Assembly (NCBI GenBank): GCA_947177165.1
Contig: CAMWTP010000022.1
Coordinates: 1 to 64,000, forward strand
From: an uncultured Lachnospiraceae bacterium
Lineage (GTDB): Bacteria; Bacillota; Clostridia; Lachnospirales; Lachnospiraceae
DNA length: 64,000 nt
Direction of reading: 5' to 3'
Every line of letters begins with the position of its first letter. Position 1 is the first letter of the stretch. Below the pieces are notes generated by a model. That model saw nothing but the letters and a program-made list of their open reading frames with translations. It did not search any database and was not told the origin of the DNA. Both the position numbers and the translations under genes were made by a program. Shown here piece by piece: positions 16,295-24,476 of this stretch.

Positions 16295-17251
16295 CTACAG
16301 ATCAAGCCCCTTGATCACCGACGTGAGCGTATCCGCTGACTGTCTCAGTTTCGCCTGCTCCTCCTCATTTAAGGAAATCGGCACTCTCGTCTGCACACCG
16401 TCCTCACCCAGCACAGCCGGCATACTCAGCGCGATTCCCTCGATGCCGTACTCGCCATGTATCATGCGCGATATCGGCAGAATAGAACGCTCATTCCGCA
16501 CAATCGCCTCACAGATCCGCCTTACCGACATCGCGATACCATAGTAGGTCGCTCTCTTTTTGGAGATAATCTCATAAGCGCAGTTCTTGACCTCCGCCGC
16601 AATCCGCTCCATGGATTCCTCATGCTGGTAATGCCCTCTCAGCTCACAGAAATCGTTCAGCGGCACACCGGACACGTTCGCACTGCTCCACGCGGCAATC
16701 TCACTGTCCCCATGCTCGCCGATGATAAACGCGTGAACACTCTTGCTGTCCACATCGAGATGCTCACCAAGCTTATATTTGAGCCGCGCGCTGTCAAGCA
16801 CTGTACCAGAGCCAATCACCCTGTCCTCCGGCATGTTGCTGAGCCTGCAGGCCGCATAAGTCAGGATATCTACCGGATTGGACACGATCAGCAGGATTCC
16901 CTGATAATTTCTGCTCGCAATTTCCGGGATGATACTCTTGAAAATCCCTACATTCTTGTGCACCAGATCAAGTCTTGTCTCGTCCGGCTTCTGGTTTGCA
17001 CCCGCTGTGATAATGACTATCGACGCATCCACAATGTCATCATAACCGCCCGCATAGATATCCACATGGCCGATAAACGGAATCCCGTGTGCGATGTCAA
17101 GCGCCTCGCCTTCCGCCCTGTCGTGGTCTGCATCGATCAGTACCATCTCCGAAAACAGCCCGCTCTGCATCAGGCAGAATGCTGTCGCCGAACCCACAAA
17201 ACCGCAGCCCACGATCGCTACCTTTCTTTTGTCGATCACTATATCTTTCAT
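16295..17251 (-). CDS. ldh: L-lactate dehydrogenase
   Basis: 318 residues. It reduces pyruvate to L-lactate with NADH. Seen: Rossmann motif GCGFVGS (15-21), the substrate loop NQKPDETR (86-93) whose Gln and Arg mark lactate rather than malate dehydrogenase, SNPVDILTY, the catalytic His180 in GEHGDSE, and SLPAVLG-like SMPAVLG near the C-terminus. Length and order are standard. A clear ribosome site (AGGAGG) precedes the ATG by the right distance. It is transcribed alone, with a hairpin repeat directly after its stop. Confidence 0.95.
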   Translation of the reverse strand: MKDIVIDKRKVAIVGCGFVGSATAFCLMQSGLFSEMVLIDADHDRAEGEALDIAHGIPFIGHVDIYAGGYDDIVDASIVIITAGANQKPDETRLDLVHKNVGIFKSIIPEIASRNYQGILLIVSNPVDILTYAACRLSNMPEDRVIGSGTVLDSARLKYKLGEHLDVDSKSVHAFIIGEHGDSEIAAWSSANVSGVPLNDFCELRGHYQHEESMERIAAEVKNCAYEIISKKRATYYGIAMSVRRICEAIVRNERSILPISRMIHGEYGIEGIALSMPAVLGEDGVQTRVPISLNEEEQAKLRQSADTLTSVIKGLDL

Positions 17252-17419
17252 TCTCTTAGCCTCCTTACCTGTCAGCCGTTCAGCGTTTCCATCGCCGCAG
17301 GTACTCAGCCCTGTCCTGAACAGCCGCTCTTATTTAATTATATATTTCCCATTCCTTACGATTTGATACACCGCTTTCACAAACACAGCACATGCCATAT
17401 TTTATACAAATCCGCGCAT

Positions 17420-17833
17420 TCACACTGCAAAGCCGTTGGAAGTCATATGCGCCACCTGGTTTCCGAGCTCGTCACAGATCATTATCTCATAATAGCATGT
17501 CTTTCTTCCTTCTTTTATTTTGTGTGCCTCCGCGATCAGCCTGCCCCCTTTTGCCTTTCCCAGAAAGCTGATCGAGGCATTGAGCGACACCTGTGGATTT
17601 TTATTCCAGTTGGAAGCCACCGCAAATGCAAAATCTGCCAGCGTAAAAATCGCACCGCCCATGACAGCTCCCAGAGCATTGCGGTGCGTGTCGTTTAATT
17701 CCATGGAACATTTCGCATAGCCCTCCCCAATCGCATCGATCACGGCTCCGTTTGCCGTTGCGAACCGGTCATGCGAAAAACGCTCCCGCACTTCATCAAG
17801 TGTCACTGTCGTATCGCCCGTTGTCTCCTGCAT
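17420..17833 (-). CDS. PaaI-type hotdog-fold thioesterase
   Basis: 137 residues. The hotdog core reads LNDTHRNALGAVMGGAIFTL followed by ADFAFAVASN, where the Asn/Gly-rich turn and Asp after AL correspond to the PaaI/YbgC catalytic region. It hydrolyses acyl-CoA or aryl-CoA thioesters; the exact substrate is unknown. The 168-bp gap after it, toward ldh, contains no gene. It lies 88 bp from a TetR gene on the same strand and may be co-transcribed with it. Confidence 0.85.
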   Translation of the reverse strand: MQETTGDTTVTLDEVRERFSHDRFATANGAVIDAIGEGYAKCSMELNDTHRNALGAVMGGAIFTLADFAFAVASNWNKNPQVSLNASISFLGKAKGGRLIAEAHKIKEGRKTCYYEIMICDELGNQVAHMTSNGFAV

Positions 17834-17921
17834 ATTTTCCTCCCTTGTCTTCTATCGGACATGATGTCTCCCATCCCGCCGATGTATCTACAGGACAAAA
17901 GCATGGCGCGAACAGAAATCT

Positions 17922-18509
17922 TTATTTTATTATCATGCCCAGCGTTCCCATTATGTATGCAATCTCTCTGTCCACAGTCTCCGCTGTCACACCAGTTGTC
18001 TGTGCCGACACCCTGAGTCCTTCCAGTGTATACAGAATGTTGCGCGCTGCCTCGGATGCGTCCTCACAGACCATCCACTCCTGTCTGACACCCTCCGTGA
18101 TCAGCCGCTCCAACGCCGCCGCGGACTTGTCAAACTGCTTTTTTACCGGATTATTTTTTCCGGACGCCTTATTTTCAAACAAGTACTCATAGGTCGCTGC
18201 CGTGAGATTGTCCTTTTTCTTTAAAATTGCCCTCTTCTGCCCGTCAAGATACATCAGCATCCTCTCTCCCGGTGTGGAATCCTGATTGCCGGCTTCCTCC
18301 AGCACCGTATCAACGTCCGCGTGTTCCTCCTCAAGCACTGCCTCGAAAAGCTCTTTTGTATTGGTAAAATACAGATAAAGACCGCCCCGGCTGATCTCAC
18401 AGGCTTCCACAATGTCCTTCATCGTGACTGCCCTGTAGCCATTCTTATAAAAAACACCCCGCGCCTTCTCCACGATGTACTTTCTTTTCTGTAGTGATTT
18501 GTCTCCCAT
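17922..18509 (-). CDS. TetR/AcrR-family regulator
   Basis: 195 residues. N-terminal helix-turn-helix: ARGVFYKNGYRAVTMKDIVE, then CEISRGGLYLYFTNTKELFE. The C-terminal ligand domain is longer than in the 3988-4599 TetR and unrelated to it. No clear dyad operator is seen in the 24-bp gap to the gene upstream, so it may be co-transcribed from the 18998 start. Confidence 0.88.
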   Translation of the reverse strand: MGDKSLQKRKYIVEKARGVFYKNGYRAVTMKDIVEACEISRGGLYLYFTNTKELFEAVLEEEHADVDTVLEEAGNQDSTPGERMLMYLDGQKRAILKKKDNLTAATYEYLFENKASGKNNPVKKQFDKSAAALERLITEGVRQEWMVCEDASEAARNILYTLEGLRVSAQTTGVTAETVDREIAYIMGTLGMIIK

Positions 18510-18533
18510 GCCAACGCTCCTTGATCTCAGGTA

Positions 18534-18998
18534 TTAATATTCCAACGGCCTGCTGATTTCCATCAACTCTTTCATCTTGAGCAGAAGCGCAAGGTACACA
18601 CCGTTCTGGACACCTTCCGCCCAGACAGCACCCTTCACCTCGCCGCGGAGCACATATTTTGACAAAATATCTCCCAGAACCGTTATCTCCTGCAGAGAGC
18701 AGGCACTGATCACACGGAGCTCGTCCGCCGCCGTCCTGATGCGGTACCGCGAAAAAGTATACACATAATTCCGGTTGATAAAATCCGTCTTCTTTGCCTC
18801 CTTGATAAAACTGAGCAGCGTTGAATCATAGGTCGGAACCGCCATGGAACTCTTGTCAATCCCCTCGCCGCTGTATATACCGGTTGCATTCGTGCCGCTC
18901 TTCTCCTGAAGCCATGACAGATACCGCATCAGCTGCGCCACGTCATCCCTGTAACATATGATAATCTCATCCCTCGAAAGTCTCAAACTGTCCTGCAT
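18534..18998 (-). CDS. Conserved hypothetical protein
   Basis: 154 residues, mixed alpha/beta, no signal peptide or membrane helix. It opens LSRDEIIICYRDDVAQLMRY and contains AGE-like acidic and YTFSRYRIRTAADELRVISA segments. I do not recognise a named family. It is the first gene of a likely two- or three-gene unit with the TetR regulator and thioesterase. A good ribosome site (GGGGAGGAACGC) precedes the ATG. Confidence 0.7.
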   Translation of the reverse strand: MQDSLRLSRDEIIICYRDDVAQLMRYLSWLQEKSGTNATGIYSGEGIDKSSMAVPTYDSTLLSFIKEAKKTDFINRNYVYTFSRYRIRTAADELRVISACSLQEITVLGDILSKYVLRGEVKGAVWAEGVQNGVYLALLLKMKELMEISRPLEY

Positions 18999-19109
18999 AT
19001 GCGTTCCTCCCCTGCATCTTAATTCTATATTTTATTCTAACATAAAACCAAAAAAAGTACAGTCATTCTTTCCAAATTTTGTTTTTCGATAAAATTCACA
19101 AAAAATTTC

Positions 19110-19139
19110 TTGCCTGCCCATGCTCCTTCCGGTTATGAT
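19110..19139 (+). promoter_or_regulatory. Possible promoter of vanZ-like gene
   Basis: TTGCCT (19110-19115) and TATGAT (19134-19139) with an 18-bp spacer lie 30 bp before the ATG. The match is moderate. Confidence 0.4.
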
Positions 19140-19168
19140 AGAACTATCTTTTTTTCAGGAGAATCATC

Positions 19169-19699
19169 ATGACAATGAATAAATTTATCAAAGCACTGCT
19201 GCGTTTCATCCTAAAACCATTGTCCTTTGTCCCGGCCCTGCTGATGATGTACATTATCTTTTCCTTTTCGGCACAGGACGGCGCCACCAGTGCGAATCTG
19301 AGCTACAAGGTATCCTACAAGGCCGTGTCCATCGCTGACCGGGCACTCGATCTGGAATTGACAGACAGGCAGGTATCGCGCTGTATCCGCAAAATACACT
19401 ATTATGTGCGAAAGCTTGCACATTTCACAGAATACTTTCTGCTTGCCATCACTGTAGCGTTTCCTCTGTATGTGTACGGCATACGCGGAATCTGGCTGGT
19501 GATTGCCGGTGGAATCCTCTGCGTCGGCTTTGCGGCGCTCGACGAGCTTCACCAGTACTTTGTCAGCGGCCGCAGCTGCTCAGCGCGCGACGTGATGATC
19601 GATGGCTGCGGCTCTCTGCTCGGAATCGTGATTGTGCGCATTTTCGGCTACATCGGAAGAAAGACCATCTTTGAACCGCTGAGCACGCACCGCTCATAG
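19169..19699 (+). CDS. VanZ-family membrane protein
   Basis: 176 residues with four hydrophobic helices. The VanZ signatures are present: FSFSAQDG near the N-terminus, RKLAHFTEYFLLA in the middle, and DELHQYFVSGRSCSARDVMI-type C-terminal motif with DGCGSLLG. In enterococci VanZ gives low teicoplanin resistance; most homologues have no known role. AGGAGA precedes the ATG. It is a single gene between two minus-strand units. Confidence 0.88.
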   Translation: MTMNKFIKALLRFILKPLSFVPALLMMYIIFSFSAQDGATSANLSYKVSYKAVSIADRALDLELTDRQVSRCIRKIHYYVRKLAHFTEYFLLAITVAFPLYVYGIRGIWLVIAGGILCVGFAALDELHQYFVSGRSCSARDVMIDGCGSLLGIVIVRIFGYIGRKTIFEPLSTHRS

Positions 19700-19891
19700 C
19701 TGATGCTTCCGTCAGGCCATATCCCTGCTTCCACAGGAAAAAGCCGTTATATTTCAGCTAATATATTGTTATATTTTTACAATATAGTTATAGATAAAAG
19801 GCTTGTTTCATTGTATAGTTATATTATGTTTAGCAGAGATGTTAGACTTGCTAATTAGCAATTCCGGAAGAATTCCCCTTTTACACAACAG
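19700..19891. other. Gene-free AT-rich stretch after vanZ
   Basis: No open frame longer than about 10 codons with a ribosome site is seen. It contains two copies of TATAGTTATA (near 19783 and 19820) and ends at a strong terminator about 190 bp after the vanZ stop. It could be a long 3' UTR or carry a small RNA. Confidence 0.4.
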
Positions 19892-19921
19892 GAAGCCTGA
19901 GCAATCAGGCTTCTTTGTTTT
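19892..19921 (+). terminator. Terminator of the vanZ transcript or a small RNA
   Basis: GAAGCCTGA and TCAGGCTTC form a perfect 9-bp stem with a GCAA tetraloop, followed by TTTGTTTT. Confidence 0.8.
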
Positions 19922-19953
19922 CTAACGACAATCAACAATCTGTAAATAGTAAA

Positions 19954-19998
19954 ATGCAGAACGCCGAAAATCTCTTCCAGATTTTCGGCGTTCTGCAT
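19954..19998 (-). terminator. Terminator of the esterase operon
   Basis: A perfect 20-bp inverted repeat (arms 19954-19973 and 19979-19998) around a five-base loop, 7 bp after the esterase stop, followed by TTTTAC on the minus strand. The stem is unusually long and uninterrupted. Confidence 0.75.
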
Positions 19999-20005
19999 CC
20001 TATAA

Positions 20006-20836
20006 TTATAATTTCACAAAATTATGTTTCAGCCAGCTTTTGCACAAGTCAATCCACTGCTCACACTGCGGTTCGATCTCCACACCGTCCTTCATCGCAG
20101 TCTCCCTGGTCGCAAGCGCGTATCCATGCCCGCCATGCGGAAATACGTGGTACTCGAAATTGACGCCAGCCTTCCGGAGTGCGGCCGCAAACATCAGTGA
20201 ATTTTCCAGCGGCACTGTGCCATCCTCAAACGTGTGCCACATAAATACCGGCGGCACTTTGTCTGTCACCTGGTTTTCCAGGCTCAGCCCGCTCTCCAGC
20301 TCCCCGCACGCCTTTTCCCCCATCAGGTTCTCAAAGCTTCCCCTGTGCGCAAACGCCCCGGATGTGATGACTGGATAAGCGAGTATCATGCCGTCAGGCC
20401 GATAGTTCGCTGCCGGCATCTGCATCTCCTTCTCAAGCCACTCCTTGTCCCAGAAACAGCCAAGACTCGCCGCAAGGTGCCCGCCAGCCGAAAAGCCAGC
20501 TACCAATATCTTGTCCGGATCAACCGCATACTGCTCAGCGTGCTCTCTGATGTATGCCACAGACCATGCCAGCTCCTTAATCTCCTGCGGGTGCCTGACG
20601 CCCTGCTTCGAGATATCGTACCAGAGCACCGCCGCATGACACCCCGCTGTCAGGAAATGGAAAGCAACCGGCTCCCCCTCCCTGACAGATACATGCTCAT
20701 ACCCGCCGCCCGGACAGATCAAAATCATCGGGCGCTTGCGCTCTCCATAGGTATCTGGATAATCCTCCTGTATGTATAGTGACAATGACGCCTGCACTGT
20801 ACCGCCCACCGCCACCGGAATCTTCTCATATCTCAT
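20006..20836 (-). CDS. Alpha/beta-hydrolase, acetyl-esterase type
   Basis: 276 residues. The oxyanion motif CPGGGY (41-46), nucleophile elbow GFSAGG (Ser116), an acid in HTFEDGTVP and a His in HGGHGY make a complete BD-FAE/acetyl-xylan-esterase-like catalytic set. No signal peptide is seen, so it is cytoplasmic. ATG 20836 is favoured, as residues encoded further upstream are not family-like. It follows a DUF3048 gene by 19 bp on the same strand. The natural substrate is probably a deacylatable sugar or small ester, by family only. Confidence 0.85.
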   Translation of the reverse strand: MRYEKIPVAVGGTVQASLSLYIQEDYPDTYGERKRPMILICPGGGYEHVSVREGEPVAFHFLTAGCHAAVLWYDISKQGVRHPQEIKELAWSVAYIREHAEQYAVDPDKILVAGFSAGGHLAASLGCFWDKEWLEKEMQMPAANYRPDGMILAYPVITSGAFAHRGSFENLMGEKACGELESGLSLENQVTDKVPPVFMWHTFEDGTVPLENSLMFAAALRKAGVNFEYHVFPHGGHGYALATRETAMKDGVEIEPQCEQWIDLCKSWLKHNFVKL

Positions 20837-20855
20837 AACATCCCAATCCTTTCTG

Positions 20856-21944
20856 TTATTGAAAGACCACTGGTCTTCCTGTCTGTGCCACTGCAATATA
20901 GGTCTTGCCCTCGTTCAGCTGAATCTCATTTCCGAGATCGTCATAATATATGGTCGGTGTGTAATCGCCCGCCTTCTGCCATGTGACATGAATACATTTT
21001 CCTTTCGTGAAATAGTATCCGTCCTCCGTGTTGTCAATATTCTGGAAGTACAGATATCCCTTGTCGTCAAGCCTGCACCACTTTGTATTCTGCACGATCA
21101 CATTCGCAAACTTGAGCTGCTGCCCGTTCAGCCCGTCTGTCTGTGCTTTTCCGTGAATTGATTTGTAGTACAGACCATCTTCCGGATTGTACACAAATGA
21201 ACTCTTCGTGTAAGTAAAAACATGCGACAGATCTATCGTGTTCGCTGTCGCTGCTGCCGGTCCGTACTGTTCCAGCGTATTGACTCCGTCAGCAAATGTA
21301 AAGTGTTTTGCATTGTAAAAGCCCTCCCTGATATTCAGTGAATACCCGAGCTCTGCACAGGCATTGATGATACCGGAGGCACTGGTGTATGCGTTGTGCG
21401 GCGCTTTTCTGTCCGATGTTCTGAAAAACGCACCCGCGCCGGGAGCACCTCCCCCCACGCCATACTGGTTTGTCCCCGAAATATTGTTGATATCCGCTGC
21501 CGTGATCCGGTCCTTCATGTAGAACACACCGCCAAAATGAACCAAGATGGGATCCCACTCTGTCGCCTCCGGGATATAGTAAGCTCTGCAGCTTCTGACA
21601 TTTCCAATCTTCGAGAGGCCTGTCCAATTGCTGATCACTGCCATCTGGCGTGAGATTTCTCCCTCCTCCATAATTTCATACAGGATATCTGCATTGCTGA
21701 TACCGTAGGACGGCTGCGCTGTCTTGTCTGTCGGCATCATCACCGCGATCGGTCTGACCACTGACTGTTCCGCCGGAATCCATTCGTTGGTGTATACGCT
21801 TCTGACATATCCCGGAAGTGCCTCATCCGCCTTTACCTCCAACATTGGCATCAGGTCACCTGCCGGCATTACTGCCAGTGCTGCCGTCGCAAGCACGACA
21901 GATACCGCTTTCTTCATAAACCCCTTTAAGCTTGTCTTTCTCAT
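20856..21944 (-). CDS. DUF3048 domain secreted protein (YerB-like)
   Basis: 362 residues. A signal peptide (basic MRKTSLKGFMKK, then VSVVLATAALAVMPAG) probably ends after VKA. The DUF3048 core follows: RPIAVMMPTDKTAQPSYGIS, ADILYEIMEEGEISR, and the later KGKCIHVTWQKAGDY region. YerB-like proteins are exported and of unknown function. A GTG at 21956 is an alternative start. It lies between a stand-alone receiver protein and an esterase on one strand. Confidence 0.85.
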   Translation of the reverse strand: MRKTSLKGFMKKAVSVVLATAALAVMPAGDLMPMLEVKADEALPGYVRSVYTNEWIPAEQSVVRPIAVMMPTDKTAQPSYGISNADILYEIMEEGEISRQMAVISNWTGLSKIGNVRSCRAYYIPEATEWDPILVHFGGVFYMKDRITAADINNISGTNQYGVGGGAPGAGAFFRTSDRKAPHNAYTSASGIINACAELGYSLNIREGFYNAKHFTFADGVNTLEQYGPAAATANTIDLSHVFTYTKSSFVYNPEDGLYYKSIHGKAQTDGLNGQQLKFANVIVQNTKWCRLDDKGYLYFQNIDNTEDGYYFTKGKCIHVTWQKAGDYTPTIYYDDLGNEIQLNEGKTYIAVAQTGRPVVFQ

Positions 21945-21970
21945 TTTCCTAACCACACCTTTCCTTTTCT

Positions 21971-22408
21971 TTATTCTGCCTGTTCGTATTCTTCATTCTC
22001 TTTTTTCGCCTGATACAGATCAACCATCCTCTGCACGCGCTGCCGGACTACTTCCTCCTGAAACGGCTTCTGTATATAGTCTGCGACATCATAATCGTAT
22101 GCCCTGTGAATATTTTTGTCATCCACATTGGAGCTTATGAGTATCACCGGCACTGTGCGGAGTGCCGTCTCTTTCATGTACTTCAACACTGCAAAACCAT
22201 CACATACTGGCATGACGATATCAAGCAGCACTGCTGCCACCTCGTCGCGCTTTTCCTCCAGAATCTCTATAGCCCCCCTGCCGTCCTGGCACTCTGCAAT
22301 CTCATAATCTTCCTCAAAGATACTTTTCAAAACATATCTGTTAACCGCCTTATCATCAACAATTAACATTTGCGGTTTCTGAATCTGTGGTTCCTCTTTC
22401 CTCTTCAT
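21971..22408 (-). CDS. Stand-alone response-regulator receiver protein
   Basis: 145 residues, a receiver domain with nothing but a short charged tail (AKKENEEYEQAE). Seen: acidic pair VDDK (residues 17-20), phosphoryl Asp63 in LLDIVMPV, SSN, and the invariant Lys in QKPF. CheY-like single-domain receivers act by protein contact or as phosphate sinks. No kinase is adjacent; the orphan hybrid kinase 12 kb away lacks an Hpt and cannot be linked from sequence. Confidence 0.85.
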   Translation of the reverse strand: MKRKEEPQIQKPQMLIVDDKAVNRYVLKSIFEEDYEIAECQDGRGAIEILEEKRDEVAAVLLDIVMPVCDGFAVLKYMKETALRTVPVILISSNVDDKNIHRAYDYDVADYIQKPFQEEVVRQRVQRMVDLYQAKKENEEYEQAE

Positions 22409-22470
22409 CTGTAAATCACATCCTCAAATTCCTATTACTCTGGTTTACTTTTTATCTACCGCATTTCCCA

Positions 22471-22500
22471 GGAACTGTTACGTTTTTCCTAAACAGTTCC
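22471..22500. repeat. Dispersed hairpin repeat, short copy C
   Basis: GGAACTGTT and AACAGTTCC (perfect 9-bp arms) enclose 12 bases. The arms match the ends of the longer elements at 16226 and 30838. It overlaps the last codons and stop of sigH, forming a hairpin at the end of that gene. Confidence 0.5.
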
Positions 22501-23101
22501 TCAGCTTCGCCTTCAATCGCTGCAGTGCATTGTCCGTGGATTTGGCATCTCTCGACAACACTCTTGCAATCTGTGAATAGCTCATCCCTGTAATATACAG
22601 GTCCAGCACCTGCTTCTCAAAGCTGCTCAGCTCCTTCTCAATGATCGCCTCGATATCCGCCACATTCTCCCTGTCGATCATGAGCTGCTCCGGATTTGTC
22701 TCCACAGCCGACGCGATCACATTGACAAGCTCTGTGCTGTTCCCGTCACTCTCCGCCTCCGTCATGTCAGCATAGAGTGAAATATACGTGTTGAGCGGGA
22801 TGTGCTTCTCCCTGCGCGACGCCTGCACTGCATTGTACATCTGACGCGATATGCACAGGTCGGCAAACGTGTAAAAACTGGCATCACGCCCGGAATCATA
22901 GTCCCGCACCGCCTTAAAGAGCCCGATCATGCCCTCCTGTATCAGATCATCGTTGTCCGCGCCGAGAATATACATGGATTTTGCCTTGTTCCGGACCAGA
23001 TTCTTGTACTTATCCATGATATAGTCCGTGATCCCGCGCTCACCGCTCCTCAGCCGGTCAATCAGCTCTTCGTCTGTAAATCCTTCGTACACTTCTGACA
23101 T
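22478..23101 (-). CDS. sigH: RNA polymerase sigma-H factor (sporulation)
   Basis: 207 residues. Region 2 reads ADNDDLIQEGMIGLFKAVRD and FYTFADLCISRQMYNAVQAS; region 4 reads LSSFEKQVLDLYITGMSYSQ followed by IARVLSRDAKSTDNALQRLK, the sigma-H signature. It drives early sporulation genes. ATG 23101 follows GGGGGTG; an earlier ATG at 23128 is possible. It closes the conserved Firmicute block cysE-cysS-mrnC-rlmB-sigH. The yacP gene usually found between rlmB and sigH is absent here. Confidence 0.93.
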   Translation of the reverse strand: MSEVYEGFTDEELIDRLRSGERGITDYIMDKYKNLVRNKAKSMYILGADNDDLIQEGMIGLFKAVRDYDSGRDASFYTFADLCISRQMYNAVQASRREKHIPLNTYISLYADMTEAESDGNSTELVNVIASAVETNPEQLMIDRENVADIEAIIEKELSSFEKQVLDLYITGMSYSQIARVLSRDAKSTDNALQRLKAKLRNCLGKT

Positions 23102-23143
23102 TTTCACCCCCGTGCCAGCTGCCGTCATAACAGCACCGCCAAT

Positions 23144-23920
23144 CTACAAAGAACGCTGTCTGACAATCTCATACGCAAGCACGCCCGCCGCGACGGACGC
23201 ATTCAGGGAATCAATATCCCCCTTCATCGGAATCGATGCAGCCAGATCGCATTTCTCCCTGACAAGCCTGCCCACGCCGTCCCCCTCGCTTCCGATGACA
23301 AGTCCGACCGGTCCTGTGAGGTCGAGCTGATACATCGTCGTGCCGTCCATGTCCGCACAGACAAACCACAGCCCTTGCTTTTTGAGCTCCTCCATAGTCT
23401 TTCCCAGATTCGTAACCCTTGCAACCGGCGTATAGTTCAACGCCCCCGCCGATGTCCTGGCAACCGTGGCTGTGAGCCCTGCCGCCCGGTTCTTAGGAAT
23501 GATGACGCCGTGCGCCCCCGCAAGGTTGGCTGTCCTGATAATGGCTCCCAGATTGTGCGGATCTTCGATATTGTCCAGCAAAATAATAAATGGCGGCTCA
23601 TTCTTTGCGCGGGCTGCTGCAAGAATATCCTCCACTTCCGCATACTCATACGCCGCCGCGTACGCGATCACGCCCTGATGTTTCCCGGTTTCGCTGAGCT
23701 GGTCAAGCCGTTCTCTGGTCACAAACCGGGTCATGGTGCCATGCTTTTTTGCCTCGCGCCTGATCGTCTGGATTGGCCCGTCCTGCGCACCGTCCAGTAT
23801 AAAAAGCTTGTCGATCGGCTTTCCTGCGCGGAATGCCTCTATCACAGCATTTCTCCCCTCTATTATCATTTCCCCTGCAGACTCTGTCAGCGGTTCCCGC
23901 TCTAATCTCCCGTCTCTCAT
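23144..23920 (-). CDS. rlmB: 23S rRNA (guanosine-2'-O-)-methyltransferase RlmB
   Basis: 258 residues. N-terminal substrate-binding part from MIIEGRNAVIEAFRAGKPID; C-terminal SpoU/TrmH knot with the three motifs LLDNIEDPHNLGAIIRTA, VGLVIGSEGDGVGRLV and IPMKGDIDSLNASVA. It methylates a conserved guanosine of 23S rRNA with S-adenosylmethionine. ATG 23920 is the first good start; AAAGGAG is 12 bp upstream. About 50 bp separate it from the mrnC stop. Confidence 0.93.
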   Translation of the reverse strand: MRDGRLEREPLTESAGEMIIEGRNAVIEAFRAGKPIDKLFILDGAQDGPIQTIRREAKKHGTMTRFVTRERLDQLSETGKHQGVIAYAAAYEYAEVEDILAAARAKNEPPFIILLDNIEDPHNLGAIIRTANLAGAHGVIIPKNRAAGLTATVARTSAGALNYTPVARVTNLGKTMEELKKQGLWFVCADMDGTTMYQLDLTGPVGLVIGSEGDGVGRLVREKCDLAASIPMKGDIDSLNASVAAGVLAYEIVRQRSL

Positions 23921-23969
23921 GTAAATCGCAGCTCCTTTGCCCTTCCATACTCTTTGTTGTAAATTTTTC

Positions 23970-24476
23970 TCACAGCTCCACCTGTGCCGCTTCGACCGCC
24001 TGTCTGACAAGCTGCGTTATCCTCACCGTGTCGTCTCTCAGAAAAAGATATCCACAGAGCGCCTCAAAGCCTGTCGCTTTGCGGTAATCTGCAAGACTTG
24101 CATTCTTTGCCGTCGAGTGGAGCTTCGTGTTCTTCCCGCGCCTGTAGATGTCCTGCTCCTCCTGCGTGAGATGCCCGTACACCGCATCTATCAGCTTTGC
24201 CTGCGTCTGTGCACAGACAATCTTTGTCGTGTGCTTATGCAGCGTGTTGGCAGCCCGCTGCCCTTTTTCAACGATCAGCGTCCTGATGATAAGCTCAAAC
24301 ACCGCATCGCCGATATAAGCCAGCGTGAGCGGCGAGTATGTCCGAATGTCAACTTCCCCGCCGCCAAACATCCCATGTATCTGCGAGAGCAGACTGAGTC
24401 CGCCTATTTCTTCTGCCGCTGCCTCATTTTCTATACCGCTTCTGTTTATGACTGCTGTCTCTATGCTTTCTTCCAT
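23970..24476 (-). CDS. mrnC: Mini-ribonuclease 3
   Basis: 168 residues: an RNase III catalytic domain without the double-stranded-RNA-binding domain. The active site is seen in TLAYIGDAVFELIIRTLIVE (Asp57) and the later LHKHTTKIVCAQTQAKLID and YRRGKNTKLHSTAKNAS runs typical of MrnC, which matures 23S rRNA ends. Its start overlaps the cysS stop by 16 bp, so translation is coupled. Confidence 0.92.
   Translation of the reverse strand: MEESIETAVINRSGIENEAAAEEIGGLSLLSQIHGMFGGGEVDIRTYSPLTLAYIGDAVFELIIRTLIVEKGQRAANTLHKHTTKIVCAQTQAKLIDAVYGHLTQEEQDIYRRGKNTKLHSTAKNASLADYRKATGFEALCGYLFLRDDTVRITQLVRQAVEAAQVEL

Noticed and set aside
17265-17325. Further copy of the dispersed hairpin repeat (CCGTTCAG ... 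CTGAACAG)
   Set aside because: Arms are short and the outer bases do not pair; the inner part shows no match to copies A or B.
16457-17698. 413-codon plus-strand frame opposite ldh and the thioesterase
   Set aside because: Antisense shadow of two genes with clear families; His/Arg/Leu-rich composition typical of reverse-strand reading.
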